A stretch of DNA of 64,000 nucleotides from Mitsuaria sp. 7 (GCF_001653795.1 NZ_CP011514.1:2643715-2707714); one strand, 5' to 3'; numbered from the stretch's first letter, positions 16,741 to 25,184 are shown. Made by a program: numbers and translations. The notes: generated by a model from the sequence alone, not told the origin.

Positions 16741-18969
16741 TCAGAAGTCGAACGACGCGGACAGCACCACGGTGCGGCCGGTGGCCACGGTCGCGTACGA
16801 GCCGCTGAGCAGCCAGTAGTGGCGGTCGAACACGTTGTCGATGTTGGCGCGCAGGACCGTCGGCACGCCGGCGATCTTGGTGGTGTAGCGGGCGCCGATG
16901 TCGGCGCGCGTCCACGCGGGCACGGCCAGCGTGTTGGCGTTGTCGATCCAGCCCGAGGACGTGTAGATCACGCGGCCGTTGATGCCCAGGCCCGGCAGGT
17001 ACGGCACGTCCCAGTCGGCGCCGACGCTCGCGGTCTTGTCGGCCACGCCGGTGGCGTCCTTGCCGTCGAAGGTGCCGCCGGCGGTGCGCTGCTGCTTGGC
17101 GTCGGTGTAGGACGCGCTGGCCAGCCAGCGGACGCTGCGGATGACCTCGCCCTGCGCCGACAGCTTCACGCCGCGGTTGCGCTGCTCGCCGTCCGCGGCG
17201 AAGCGGAACAGGGCGGTGCCGGGCACGGGCACGTTGATCGAGTTCGCCTTCTTGATCTGGTAGACGCTGAGCGAGGTCAGGAAGCTGCCCCAGTCCTTCT
17301 TCACGCCCGCCTCGATCTGCTTGGAGACGAAAGGCGGCAGCGCCTCGCCGGGATTGACGATGGTGGAATTGGTCGGCGCGATGGCGCCGCGCGTCAGGCC
17401 TTCGGCGTAGTTGGCATAGACCGACAGGTCCTCGGTCGCCTTGAAGACGACGCCGCCCAGTCGCGAGAGATTGCTCTTGTTGTAGTAGTTGGTCGCCGTC
17501 TTGGGATAGGCGGTGAGCTCGGCGGTCTGGTCGCGCAGGCCGACGGTGACGAGCAGGCGCTCGTTCAGGAAGGACAGCGTGTCGGCGATCGCCACGCCCG
17601 AAAGACGCGTGTCCGAGGACTTCGTCGGCGCTCCGCGCACCCCGATCACCGCCGGCATGGCCACCGGGTTGTAGATGTTGGACGGCACCGAGGTCGAGGC
17701 CGGATTGGCGAGGTAGAAGAAGCCGGTCTCCTGTTCCAGCCGGCTGATGCCGACCGACACCGAGTGGCCGATGCCGGCCGTCTCGAAGCGGGCCCGGGCG
17801 CCGGCGTCGGCGCTCCTGGTCTGGAAGTAGGCGTCGTACCAGGCGCCGATCAGGCGGAAGTCGCCGTTGGCGTCGGCCCGCGTGCTCGCGGTCGGGAAGT
17901 CCTGCATGGACCAACTGTCGCGCCAGCCGGCGCCGGCCCAGACGGTCACGCGGTCGTTGACGTCGTACTCGAACTTCGTCGCGAACATCTCGTCGTCGAT
18001 CGCCAGCGCGGCGTCGGGGCCGTAGATGTTCTTGCGCGGATCGGGCGTCTTCGGCAGGCGCGTCAGCCCGGTCACGAAGGCCGGCTGCGAGCGGAAGCCG
18101 CGGATGTTCTCGTGCTGCTTGAAGACGTCCGTGGTCCAGCGCAGCTGCGTGCCGCGGAAGTCCAGCGCCAGGGCGGCGAAGCGCTGACGCGCGTTGCCGT
18201 CATCGATGCTGGCCTCGCCGTCGCGGTAGCTGCCGTTGAAGCGGACGCCCCACTCCTTCTTCTCGCCGAAGCGGCGGCCCACGTCGACCGCCACGCCGAG
18301 CTGATCGCCGCTGGCGAAGCTGGTGGTCAGGCGCGTCAGGTTCTGGTCGCCGGCGCGCTTGGGGATCACGTTGATGCTGCCGCCGACGCTGCCGCCGGGC
18401 GGCATGCCGTTGACCATGGCGTTCGGGCCCTTCAGGACCTCGACGCGTTCCATGACTTCCGCCGGCATGCGGTTGGCCGACGCGAGGCCGAACAGGCCGT
18501 TGAAGCCCACGTCGCCGCTGGGCACGGGGAAGCCGCGGATCTGGAAGTCCTCGCCGAAGCCCTGCGCGGCCGTCATCACGCGCACCGAGGCGTCGTTCTG
18601 CAGCACGTCGGCCAGCGTGCGCGACTGCTGGTCGCGCATCAGCTGCTCGGTGTAGTTCAGCGTGCTGAACGGGATGTCCATCGCGTCCTGCGAACCCAGG
18701 ATGCCGACGCTGCCGCGCGAACCCAGGCCGGCCTTCTGGCGCTCGGCCTTGCCCTGCACGGTGACCTTGCCCAGCGCGGTGTTCGACGAGGTCGACGACG
18801 TCGAGACGGCGGAAGCGGCCTTGGCCGGAGCGGCGGGTGCCTCGGCGGTCTGAGCCATCACGCCGGCGGCGCCGACGGCCAGGCTGGCGCCCAGCAGCGA
18901 TTTCAGGGCTGCGGACAGCGGCGTCAGGACAACGGGCAGATCAGATCGGATGGACATGGGCGACGGCAT
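16741..18969 (-). CDS. TonB-dependent siderophore receptor
   Basis: This 742-residue outer-membrane receptor has a signal peptide (about 1-39, ends GVMAQ), a TonB-box/linker region rich in Ala and Ser, a plug domain (about 105-225, with LADVLQNDASVRVM, FQIRGF and VEVLKGPNAMVNG) and a 22-strand barrel ending in the outer-membrane signature VVLSASFDF. It imports a ferric siderophore with TonB energy; the ligand cannot be told. A strong Fur-type palindrome lies nine bases upstream of the ATG. MSIRSD, four codons on, is an alternative start. Confidence 0.95.
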   Translation of the reverse strand: MPSPMSIRSDLPVVLTPLSAALKSLLGASLAVGAAGVMAQTAEAPAAPAKAASAVSTSSTSSNTALGKVTVQGKAERQKAGLGSRGSVGILGSQDAMDIPFSTLNYTEQLMRDQQSRTLADVLQNDASVRVMTAAQGFGEDFQIRGFPVPSGDVGFNGLFGLASANRMPAEVMERVEVLKGPNAMVNGMPPGGSVGGSINVIPKRAGDQNLTRLTTSFASGDQLGVAVDVGRRFGEKKEWGVRFNGSYRDGEASIDDGNARQRFAALALDFRGTQLRWTTDVFKQHENIRGFRSQPAFVTGLTRLPKTPDPRKNIYGPDAALAIDDEMFATKFEYDVNDRVTVWAGAGWRDSWSMQDFPTASTRADANGDFRLIGAWYDAYFQTRSADAGARARFETAGIGHSVSVGISRLEQETGFFYLANPASTSVPSNIYNPVAMPAVIGVRGAPTKSSDTRLSGVAIADTLSFLNERLLVTVGLRDQTAELTAYPKTATNYYNKSNLSRLGGVVFKATEDLSVYANYAEGLTRGAIAPTNSTIVNPGEALPPFVSKQIEAGVKKDWGSFLTSLSVYQIKKANSINVPVPGTALFRFAADGEQRNRGVKLSAQGEVIRSVRWLASASYTDAKQQRTAGGTFDGKDATGVADKTASVGADWDVPYLPGLGINGRVIYTSSGWIDNANTLAVPAWTRADIGARYTTKIAGVPTVLRANIDNVFDRHYWLLSGSYATVATGRTVVLSASFDF

Positions 18970-18977
18970 TGTTGCAA

Positions 18978-18994
18978 ATGAGAATTCTTCTCAT
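18978..18994 (-). promoter_or_regulatory. Probable Fur box upstream of the TonB receptor
   Basis: ATGAGAA-TTC-TTCTCAT is a perfect 7-bp inverted repeat with a three-base centre, very close to the Fur consensus (alternating ATGA/TCAT half-sites). It sits within 25 bases of the receptor start, where Fur-Fe(II) would block transcription of the four-gene operon under iron sufficiency. Confidence 0.75.
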
Positions 18995-19101
18995 CATAGA
19001 GGCGCAGCATGTGAACGTCGTGAATGCCCGTGCGATTGATGGAAGCGGTGGCAGCGGTACCACCCTTTCCGTCAAGCCTCGAGACCGTCGAGGTTGTCGG
19101 G

Positions 19102-20163
19102 CTACGCGGCGTCGCCCGTCGAGCCCCGCAGCACCAGTTGGAAGCCGATGTCGACGATCGCCGGACCGGAAGCCTCCCCCCGGCCGCGGGCGATGAGCAC
19201 GTCGGCCGCGCGGCGGCCGATCTCGGCGCCGTCGATGTGGACCGTCGACAAGGACGGGTGCAGGAAGGCAGAGAACTCCGCGCCGCCGAAGCCGATCACC
19301 GCCAGATCCTCGGGCACGCGCAGCCCGCGCGCCAGGGCCTCGGTCAACACGCCTTCGGCCATGCCGTCAGAGCTGCAGAACACGGCGCGCAGGTCCGGCG
19401 CCTGCGCCAGCAAGGTCGACAGGGCACGTCGTCCGTGCGGCACGCCCGCCGGCACCTCGGTGACGGCGGTGGGGACATCCTTGCCGATCACCGAGAGAAA
19501 GCCGGCACGCCGCTGTCCTGCGCGCTGATCGCCTCCGGTGGCCAGGCCCACGCGGGTCCACCCTCGCGCCATGAAGTGGCCTGCCACCGCGGCGCCCACC
19601 TGCACATGCGAGAAGCCGACGACCGTGTCGAGCGGCCGTTCGGTCATGTCCCAGGTCTCCACGACCGGCACGCCCAGCCGCGCCAGACGGCGCGCGGTGT
19701 CGCCATGCTGCAGCAGTCCCGCCACCACGATGCCGTCGACGCGTCGGCCGATCATCGTGTTCAACAGCGCTTCCTCCCGCGCGTGGTCGTAGCCGGTCTG
19801 GCCGAGCAAGACCTGGTACCCCGCGCGATCGAGTTGCTCGGTCAAGACCTGGATCGTGGGCAGGAACTGCGGCACCGAGATCACCGGCACCAACGCCGCC
19901 ACCGTCATGCTGCGCCGCGACTTCAGCCCGCCCGCCAGCAGGTTGGGGATGTAGCCCGTCTGCGCGACCGCCTGCATCACCTTCTCGCGCGTGGCGGCGG
20001 ACACCACCTCCGGCGTGCGCAGCGCACGGGATGCGGTCATCAGCGACACGCCCGCCGCGGCGGCAACGTCATGCAGGGTCACGGCTCCAGCGCCGGGGCG
20101 GACAGGCGGCATCGATGAGGGCGGGTCGAAGGGGTGGCGCGGCGATTGTCCCGGCTTTGCCAA
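19102..20163 (-). CDS. LacI-family transcriptional repressor
   Basis: This 353-residue regulator has an N-terminal helix-turn-helix and hinge (about 27-80: TLHDVAAAAGVSLMTASRAL, YIPNLLAGGL) and a periplasmic-binding-protein-like effector domain. The GntR-like wording (SKSRRSMTVAALVPVIS-type start, GQTGYDHAREEALL) is typical of sugar-acid repressors. The first ATG is used; MPPVRPG, 17 codons on, may be the true start. It is transcribed away from the talarate/galactarate dehydratase gene. The two LacI-type operators in between suggest it represses both itself and that operon, with an aldarate or related sugar acid as inducer (inference). Confidence 0.93.
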   Translation of the reverse strand: MAKPGQSPRHPFDPPSSMPPVRPGAGAVTLHDVAAAAGVSLMTASRALRTPEVVSAATREKVMQAVAQTGYIPNLLAGGLKSRRSMTVAALVPVISVPQFLPTIQVLTEQLDRAGYQVLLGQTGYDHAREEALLNTMIGRRVDGIVVAGLLQHGDTARRLARLGVPVVETWDMTERPLDTVVGFSHVQVGAAVAGHFMARGWTRVGLATGGDQRAGQRRAGFLSVIGKDVPTAVTEVPAGVPHGRRALSTLLAQAPDLRAVFCSSDGMAEGVLTEALARGLRVPEDLAVIGFGGAEFSAFLHPSLSTVHIDGAEIGRRAADVLIARGRGEASGPAIVDIGFQLVLRGSTGDAA

Positions 20164-20184
20164 TGGAATCTTGCAAACCCGGTA

Positions 20185-20200
20185 ATGTTACCGTTACCAT
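20185..20200. promoter_or_regulatory. LacI-type operator 1 (near regulator gene)
   Basis: ATGTTACCGTTACCAT fits the LacI-family pattern TGNTANCGNTANCA with the central CG. It lies 22 bases upstream of the regulator start, which suits autorepression. Confidence 0.75.
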
Positions 20201-20271
20201 CGATCATCGCGGCGCTGAACAGCCACGGGCAATGACTGCCCAGTCTTTCAGCGCCTTTTCATTCACCTGAA

Positions 20272-20285
20272 TGTTAACGTTAACA
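20272..20285. promoter_or_regulatory. LacI-type operator 2 (perfect palindrome at dehydratase start)
   Basis: TGTTAACGTTAACA is a perfect 14-bp palindrome of the LacI-family type, ending four bases before the ATG at 20289. Together with operator 1 it is 86-87 bases away centre to centre, about eight helical turns, which would allow looping by a tetramer or independent repression. Confidence 0.8.
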
Positions 20286-20288
20286 ATC

Positions 20289-21431
20289 ATGCCAGGTATC
20301 GCCTCCAACGACCGCATCGAGTGGCTCCGGCTCTCGTCGTGCTACCTCCCGCTGGCCACGCCGATCAGCGACGCCAAGGTGCTGACCGGCCGGCAGAAGC
20401 CGATGACCGAGATCGCGCTGCTGTTCGTCGAGGTGGTCACGCGGGACGGCCACGAAGGACTCGGATTCAGCTACTCGAAGCGCGCCGGCGGACCGGGTCA
20501 GTTCGCCCACGCGAAGGAGATCGCACCCGCGCTGCTCGGCGAGGATCCGAGCGACATCGCCAAGCTCTGGAACAAGCTCTGCTGGGCCGGCGCGTCGGTC
20601 GGACGCAGCGGGTTGTCGACGCAGGCGATCGGGGCGTTCGACGTCGCGCTCTACGACCTGAAGGCGCGTCGGGCGCGGCTGCCGCTGGCCAAGCTGCTGG
20701 GCGCGTATCGCGACTCGGTCGCCTGCTACAACACCTCGGGCGGCTTCCTGCACACGCCGCTGGAGCAACTGCTGGTCAACGCGTCGGCGTCGATCGAGCG
20801 TGGCATCGGCGGCATCAAGCTGAAAGTCGGACAGCCGGACGGCGCGCTCGACCTGAAGCGGGTCGACGCGGTGCGGCGGCACCTCGGCGACAACGTGGCG
20901 CTGATGGTCGACGCCAACCAGCAGTGGGACCGGCCAACCGCGCAGCGCATGTGCCGGACCTTCGAGCCGCTGCGGCTCGTGTGGATCGAGGAACCGCTCG
21001 ACGCCTACGACCACGAGGGGCACGCGGCGCTCGCGGCGACCTTCGACACGCCGATCGCCACCGGCGAGATGCTGACCAGCGCGATGGAGCACGGCGACCT
21101 GATCCGTCACCGCGCCGCGGACTACCTGATGCCGGATGCGCCGCGCGTCGGCGGCATCACGCCGTATCTGAAGATCGCCGCGCAGGCGGAACAGGCGGGC
21201 CTGATGATCGCGCCCCACTTCGCGATGGAGCTGCATGTGCACCTCGCGGCGACCTATCCGACCGAGCCCTGGGTCGAGCACTTCGACTGGCTCGAACCGC
21301 TGTTCAACGAGCGCCTGGAGATCGCCGGCGGCCGGATGCTCGTGCCAGACCGGCCGGGGCTCGGCCTGAGCCTGAGCGAGCAGGCGCGCGTGTGGACGCG
21401 TGAACAGGTGGAGGTGGGCAAGCGCCCCTGA
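20289..21431 (+). CDS. L-talarate/galactarate dehydratase (enolase superfamily)
   Basis: This is a 380-residue mandelate-racemase-subgroup enzyme that dehydrates galactarate or L-talarate to 5-keto-4-deoxyglucarate. The sequence closely follows Salmonella TalrD/GalrD (SDAKVLTGRQKP, SYSKRAGG, WAGASVGRSG, CYNTSGGFLHTPL). The acid-base and metal residues fall at K177/K179, D208, E234, E260 and H310, with the family's spacing. The upstream ATG at 20271 lies inside the operator, so the ATG at 20289 is preferred although neither has a clear ribosome site. It is followed 54 bases later by a solute-binding protein, forming an aldarate operon. Confidence 0.9.
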   Translation: MPGIASNDRIEWLRLSSCYLPLATPISDAKVLTGRQKPMTEIALLFVEVVTRDGHEGLGFSYSKRAGGPGQFAHAKEIAPALLGEDPSDIAKLWNKLCWAGASVGRSGLSTQAIGAFDVALYDLKARRARLPLAKLLGAYRDSVACYNTSGGFLHTPLEQLLVNASASIERGIGGIKLKVGQPDGALDLKRVDAVRRHLGDNVALMVDANQQWDRPTAQRMCRTFEPLRLVWIEEPLDAYDHEGHAALAATFDTPIATGEMLTSAMEHGDLIRHRAADYLMPDAPRVGGITPYLKIAAQAEQAGLMIAPHFAMELHVHLAATYPTEPWVEHFDWLEPLFNERLEIAGGRMLVPDRPGLGLSLSEQARVWTREQVEVGKRP

Positions 21432-21485
21432 TCCATTTCAACACGACCCGATCCATCGCCTACACAACGACACCAGGAGACAACG

Positions 21486-22481
21486 ATGATCCGATCCCTT
21501 CGCCCCCTCACCCGCGCCTTGAAAGCGGGCGTCGCGCTCGCCCTGCTGAGCGCCTTGTCGATGAACACTGCGCTTGCGCAGACCTGGCCGGCGCGTCCGG
21601 TCACGCTGCTCGTGCCCTTCCCGCCCGGCGGTTCCACGGACATGGTCGCGCGCACGCTCGGCGTGAAGCTGCAGGAGAAGCTGGGCGGCACCTTCGTCGT
21701 CGACAACAAAGCCGGCGCCGGCGGCATGATCGGCGCGGCGGCGGCCAAGCGCGCAGTGCCCGACGGCTACACGCTGTTCGTGTCCTCGCTCGGTCCGTTC
21801 GTCATCGGACCGCACCTGACGAAGACCGCGGGCTACGACCCGCTCAAGGACTTCGACTACATCACCATCGCCGTGCAGGCGCCCAACGTCCTGGCGGTGC
21901 CGTCGGGCTCGCGCTTCAAGACCCTGGCCGACGTGATCGCCTTCATGAAGGCCAATCCCGGGCAGATGACCTTCGCCTCTGCGGGGCCCGGCACCTCGGA
22001 CCATCTCACCGCGGCGCTGTTCTGGCAGGAGACCGGCACCACCGCCACCCACGTGCCCTACAAGGGCGGCGCGCCGGCGATCACCGACCTGCTCGGGGGT
22101 CAGGTCGACACCACCTTCATGAACATCAACACCGCCCTGCCCCACATCAAGGCCGGCAAGATGCGCGCGCTGGCCATCACGAGCGCCAAGCGCTCGCCGC
22201 TGCTGCCGGACGTGCCCACGATGGAGGAGCTCGGCCACAAGGGCGTGACGGTCTACTCGTGGCAGGCGGTTGCCGCGCCCAAGGGGCTGCCGGCGGATAT
22301 CAAGACCAAGGTGCGCAGCGCCGTCGTCGAGAGCCTGAACGATCCGGCGGTCAAGCCCAAGCTGCTGGAGCTGGGCTTCGAGATCGTGGGCAACACGCCG
22401 GAGCAGTTCACCGCGTTCCAGTCCGCCGAATTCGCGCGCTGGAAGCAGGTGATCGAGCAGGGGAAAATCAGCATCGATTGA
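21486..22481 (+). CDS. Bug/TctC-type periplasmic solute-binding protein
   Basis: This 331-residue exported protein has a signal peptide (about 1-31, ends TALAQ) and the Bug fold, marked by WPARPVTLLVPFPPGGSTDMVAR near the N-terminus and PYKGGAPAITDLLGGQVD at mid-length. Such proteins bind carboxylates for tripartite tricarboxylate transporters, but no TctAB genes are nearby. This is common for Bug proteins. Its operon partner suggests the ligand is galactarate or a related sugar acid. A ribosome site (AGGAG) lies upstream and an intrinsic terminator follows at 22529. Confidence 0.92.
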   Translation: MIRSLRPLTRALKAGVALALLSALSMNTALAQTWPARPVTLLVPFPPGGSTDMVARTLGVKLQEKLGGTFVVDNKAGAGGMIGAAAAKRAVPDGYTLFVSSLGPFVIGPHLTKTAGYDPLKDFDYITIAVQAPNVLAVPSGSRFKTLADVIAFMKANPGQMTFASAGPGTSDHLTAALFWQETGTTATHVPYKGGAPAITDLLGGQVDTTFMNINTALPHIKAGKMRALAITSAKRSPLLPDVPTMEELGHKGVTVYSWQAVAAPKGLPADIKTKVRSAVVESLNDPAVKPKLLELGFEIVGNTPEQFTAFQSAEFARWKQVIEQGKISID

Positions 22482-22528
22482 CGAGCGACGCCCAGGGACG
22501 CAAAGCCCTAGACTCGCTCCCCGATGAA

Positions 22529-22551
22529 AACGCCCGGTCACGCCGGGCGTT
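22529..22551 (+). terminator. Hairpin after the Bug protein gene
   Basis: AACGCCCGG and CCGGGCGTT form a perfect 9-bp stem around TCACG. There is no strong T run, so it is a weak or bidirectional terminator ahead of the VOC gene. Confidence 0.55.
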
Positions 22552-22573
22552 CCGCATTCCACGGAGGATCTTC

Positions 22574-22951
22574 ATGCTTCATCACATCTCATTCCCGGCG
22601 AGTTCATTGGAGGTCAGCGGCAGGTTCTACGACGCCGCGTTCGGTGCCCTGGGTTATCGCCGCGTCTTCGAGGACGACGAGGCCATCGGCTACGGGCTCG
22701 AGGACGACAAGGACCTGTTCTGCCTCAAGCTGCGCTCGCCGGTCGTCGCGCCGGGGCCCGGCTTCCATCTGGCCTTCGCGGCGCCCAGCCGCGCGGCGGT
22801 CGATGCCTTCCATGCGGACGCGCTGGCGATCGCCGGTACGGACAACGGCGCCCCGGGCCTGCGACCGGACTACGGCGCCACCTACTACGCCTCCTTCCTC
22901 ATCGATCCCGACGGGCACCGCATCGAGGCCGTCTTCAAGGGCGCCGCCTGA
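22574..22951 (+). CDS. VOC family (glyoxalase-like) protein
   Basis: This 125-residue VOC-fold protein begins MLHHISFPASSLEVSGRFY and ends IDPDGHRIEAVFK, which carries the metal-site H and E positions of the family (H3 or H4, E118 region). The ATG has a strong GGAGGATC ribosome site. It is a single-gene unit between two hairpin terminators (22529 and 22981). The substrate is unknown. Confidence 0.88.
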   Translation: MLHHISFPASSLEVSGRFYDAAFGALGYRRVFEDDEAIGYGLEDDKDLFCLKLRSPVVAPGPGFHLAFAAPSRAAVDAFHADALAIAGTDNGAPGLRPDYGATYYASFLIDPDGHRIEAVFKGAA

Positions 22952-22980
22952 CGTCGCATCGACTTCTGCCCGCTCCAGAC

Positions 22981-23007
22981 AAAGCGCCCGGCCCTGCCGG
23001 GCGCTTT
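22981..23007 (+). terminator. Hairpin after the VOC gene
   Basis: AAAGCGCCCGGC and GCCGGGCGCTTT form a perfect 12-bp stem with a CCT loop 30 bases after the stop. The A/T ends of the stem make it usable in either direction. Confidence 0.7.
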
Positions 23008-23090
23008 GCATTGGGGCGCTGCAGAGGGTCGTGATTGTTGCGAGCGACACAACAACCCATTCGCGTCTGGGCCATTTATGCGATCCGGGC

Positions 23091-23507
23091 CCGCACCTAA
23101 CCTTCAGTCATCGGCAAACGAAGCCGGCCCCAGACCCCAGACACCCCGATCCAACGCTCTCTCAAAGGAAACCCATCATGACCGCCAAGACCCTGATCGC
23201 CACCGCCCTGATCGCTCTGTCCGCCGCCGCCGTGCCGGCCTTCGCGCAGAGCTACAGCCACCTCGATCCGATCACGCAAAGCCAGAAGAGCCGCGCTGAA
23301 GTGCTGGCCGATCTGGAGATCTATCGCGAGTCCGGCCTCGCCGCAGTAGACCGCACCGAAGACTTCGACCTGAGCGCCGGTCAGCGCGCCAAGGCCCAAG
23401 CCCGCTACGCCGAGCTGAAGTCCTCGCCGACGTATGCCGCGCTGGTCCAGCGCTTCGCGGCGAAGGACGCCAAGGGTTCGACGACTGAAGGTGTGTCCGC
23501 TCGTTGA
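23091..23507 (+). repeat. Duplicated unit, copy A (leader plus DUF4148 gene)
   Basis: This unit and copy B at 24702-25119 share the leader (CCGCA-C/T-CTAACCTTCAGTC onward), the ribosome-site region (CTCTCTCAAAGGAAAC) and most of the coding sequence. Similarity continues weakly upstream. Three unrelated segments (a small exported-protein gene, a GNAT gene and terminators) lie between the copies. Confidence 0.9.
23178..23507 (+). CDS. DUF4148 family secreted protein, paralogue A
   Basis: This 109-residue exported protein has a signal peptide (1-24, ends AFAQ). The mature part carries the DUF4148 core (KSRAEVLADLEIYRESGLA) and an Ala/Arg-rich helical end. DUF4148 proteins are abundant small periplasmic proteins of Burkholderiales with no established function. 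AAAGGAAA precedes the ATG. Paralogue B at 24787 differs at only a few positions (SAGQ/SIGQ, RFAAKDAKGST/RYAAKEANQGA). A strong terminator follows. Confidence 0.9.
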   Translation: MTAKTLIATALIALSAAAVPAFAQSYSHLDPITQSQKSRAEVLADLEIYRESGLAAVDRTEDFDLSAGQRAKAQARYAELKSSPTYAALVQRFAAKDAKGSTTEGVSAR

Positions 23508-23542
23508 GCAGCCTCCCCGCCTCTCCTGTCTCCCCGGCCCCA

Positions 23543-23585
23543 AAGCGCCGGCAGGACTTCGGGTCCTGTCGGCGCTTCGCCTTTT
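23543..23585 (+). terminator. Intrinsic terminator after DUF4148 A
   Basis: AAGCGCCGGCAGGAC and GTCCTGTCGGCGCTT form a 15-bp stem with one G-T pair and a TTCGG loop, followed by CGCCTTTT. A similar hairpin follows paralogue B, so the terminator was duplicated too. Confidence 0.85.
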
Positions 23586-23727
23586 GAGGCTTCGGGCCCA
23601 ACGGTTCATCCGCCGCGCATGCAGTTCACGCCGCCGCGGTGAAGGTTCGTCGCCAGGCGCTCGAAAGGCGGGGTTCCGATGACGACACTGACTCCATCGA
23701 CACAGCAAACGCCTTCAGGAGAACGAC

Positions 23728-23979
23728 ATGAACGCCACCCGCCTCAGCATCACTTCCGCCACCAGCACCACTGTCAAGGCCGTCGCCTTCGGTGCCATCG
23801 CGGCGCTGGCCCTGGGCCTGGGTATCGCTCATGCACAAGGTCAACGCGAGATGCGTGCCTCGATCGTCACGCTGGATCCGGTGGTGATCACCGTGAAGCG
23901 CGAACAGCTGCCCACCGTCTACATCACGGGCCGCCGCAGCGCCGACGCCGCCGACACGCAAGTCGCCTCGGCCGAATGA
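23728..23979 (+). CDS. Small exported protein of unknown function
   Basis: This 83-residue protein has a clear membrane/signal segment (about 17-37, AVAFGAIAALALGLGIAHAQG) and a short mature part with two similar Val/Thr-rich strands (LDPVVITVKRE, LPTVYITGRR). I do not recognise the family, although small Burkholderiales proteins with a VVVTAKR-like motif are common. A CAGGAGAA ribosome site supports the start. It stands alone between two terminators. Confidence 0.7.
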   Translation: MNATRLSITSATSTTVKAVAFGAIAALALGLGIAHAQGQREMRASIVTLDPVVITVKREQLPTVYITGRRSADAADTQVASAE

Positions 23980-24047
23980 ACGCCACAGGTCGCGCTGTTT
24001 CGGTGGAGCGATACACGGACTGATAACGACCGGTTCGCTCACGCAAG

Positions 24048-24069
24048 ACGCCTGGCTGATGCCAGGCGT
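24048..24069. terminator. Bidirectional hairpin between convergent genes
   Basis: ACGCCTGGC and GCCAGGCGT form a perfect 9-bp stem with a TGAT loop, between the small exported-protein gene (+) and the GNAT gene (-). Confidence 0.6.
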
Positions 24070-24096
24070 TCTGCATTCTGAGCCGCCGGTCCTTGA

Positions 24097-24609
24097 TCAG
24101 GCACCGGCGCGCAGGAAGACCCGGTCGCCCGCGTCGTAGGTCATCAGGTCGGGCGCCGTGGCCGGATCGACCTCCTCGTAGCCGCATGCGATCAACAGCC
24201 GGCTGCTTCGCACATTGGCCGGCAGGGTCGTGGCCCAGCATGGCGACTGCGGGGCGACGCGCGACAACTCGTCATGCAGCCAGCCCAGTCCCTCCTGGGC
24301 GAAACCATGGCCCCAGTGCAGCGGGGCCAGCAGGAAGGCCACTTCCGCGATCCCGTCGTGCACCGTCGCTTCCAGCCGTCCGATCAGTCGACGGTCCGCG
24401 CGAAGTCTCACGGCGTAGTTGAGCCACCGCTCCGACGTCCGTCCGGCTGGAGGACCTGCCAGAGCACGCCGCAGCCCGAGCGCCACCAGGTCGGCGCCTG
24501 AAGGCAGACCGCCGATGTGTTCGTAGACACGTTCATCCCAGAGCAGACCCGCCAGTTCATCGATGTCGGCATCGACGAGCGGGGCAAGAGTGAGGCGGGC
24601 AGTCTGCAT
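24097..24609 (-). CDS. GNAT-family N-acetyltransferase
   Basis: This 170-residue protein has the RimJ/RimL-like GNAT layout: it opens with TARLTLAPLVDADIDELAGL, has a central beta strand AEVAFLLAPLHWGHGFAQEGL (the acetyl-CoA pyrophosphate loop, here degenerate HWGHGFAQE instead of Q/RxxGxG/A), and ends with NVRSSRLLIACGYEEV. It probably acetylates a small molecule or protein N-terminus; the substrate is unknown. It sits inside the DUF4148 duplication, on the opposite strand. Confidence 0.88.
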   Translation of the reverse strand: MQTARLTLAPLVDADIDELAGLLWDERVYEHIGGLPSGADLVALGLRRALAGPPAGRTSERWLNYAVRLRADRRLIGRLEATVHDGIAEVAFLLAPLHWGHGFAQEGLGWLHDELSRVAPQSPCWATTLPANVRSSRLLIACGYEEVDPATAPDLMTYDAGDRVFLRAGA

Positions 24610-24701
24610 GGATCGGGAACTCTCAAGCGTCGACGGTGGCCAGGATTATTGCGGCCACCACAACGAGGCATTGCGGCGCAACCCGTTTATCCCAACAGGG
24701 T

Positions 24702-25119
24702 CCGCATCTAACCTTCAGTCATCGGCAAACGAAGCCGGCCAAGACAACAGACACCCCGATCCAACGCTCTCTCAAAGGAAACCATCATGACCGCCAAGAC
24801 CCTGATCGCCACTGCCCTGATCGCCCTGTCCGCCGCCGCCGTGCCGGCCTTCGCTCAGAGCTACAGCCACCTCGACCCGATCACGCAGAGCCAGAAGAGC
24901 CGCGCTGAAGTGCTGGCCGATCTGGAGATCTATCGCGAGTCCGGCCTGGCCGCCGTCGACCGCACCGAGGACTTCGACCTGAGCATCGGCCAACGCGCCA
25001 AGGCGCAAGCCCGTTACGCTGAGCTGAAGGCTTCGCCGACCTACGCCGCGCTGGTGCAGCGCTACGCAGCCAAGGAAGCCAACCAGGGCGCCGCCACCGA
25101 AGGTGTCGCAGCCCGCTGA
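24702..25119 (+). repeat. Duplicated unit, copy B (leader plus DUF4148 gene)
   Basis: This is the partner of copy A at 23091-23507. The leader is two bases shorter, and the ribosome-site region and signal-peptide codons are nearly identical, with mostly third-position changes, which indicates an old but selected duplication. Confidence 0.9.
24787..25119 (+). CDS. DUF4148 family secreted protein, paralogue B
   Basis: This 110-residue exported protein has the same signal peptide as paralogue A (1-24) and the DUF4148 core. It is one residue longer, with changes concentrated in the C-terminal 20 residues. The same leader and AAAGGAAA ribosome site are present, so the two genes are probably expressed under similar conditions. 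The function of the family is unknown. A hairpin terminator follows. Confidence 0.9.
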   Translation: MTAKTLIATALIALSAAAVPAFAQSYSHLDPITQSQKSRAEVLADLEIYRESGLAAVDRTEDFDLSIGQRAKAQARYAELKASPTYAALVQRYAAKEANQGAATEGVAAR

Positions 25120-25152
25120 AATCGCTCGGGCTGCGAAGCCCGGAACGATGAG

Positions 25153-25184
25153 CGCCGACAGGACCTCGATCCTGCCGGCGTTTT
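25153..25184 (+). terminator. Intrinsic terminator after DUF4148 B
   Basis: CGCCGACAGGA and TCCTGCCGGCG pair with one mismatch around CCTCGA, followed by TTTTCGCTT. It matches the terminator of copy A. Confidence 0.8.

Noticed and set aside
20271..20288. Upstream ATG as start of the talarate/galactarate dehydratase
   Set aside because: It is part of the palindromic operator and adds six residues not typical of the family.
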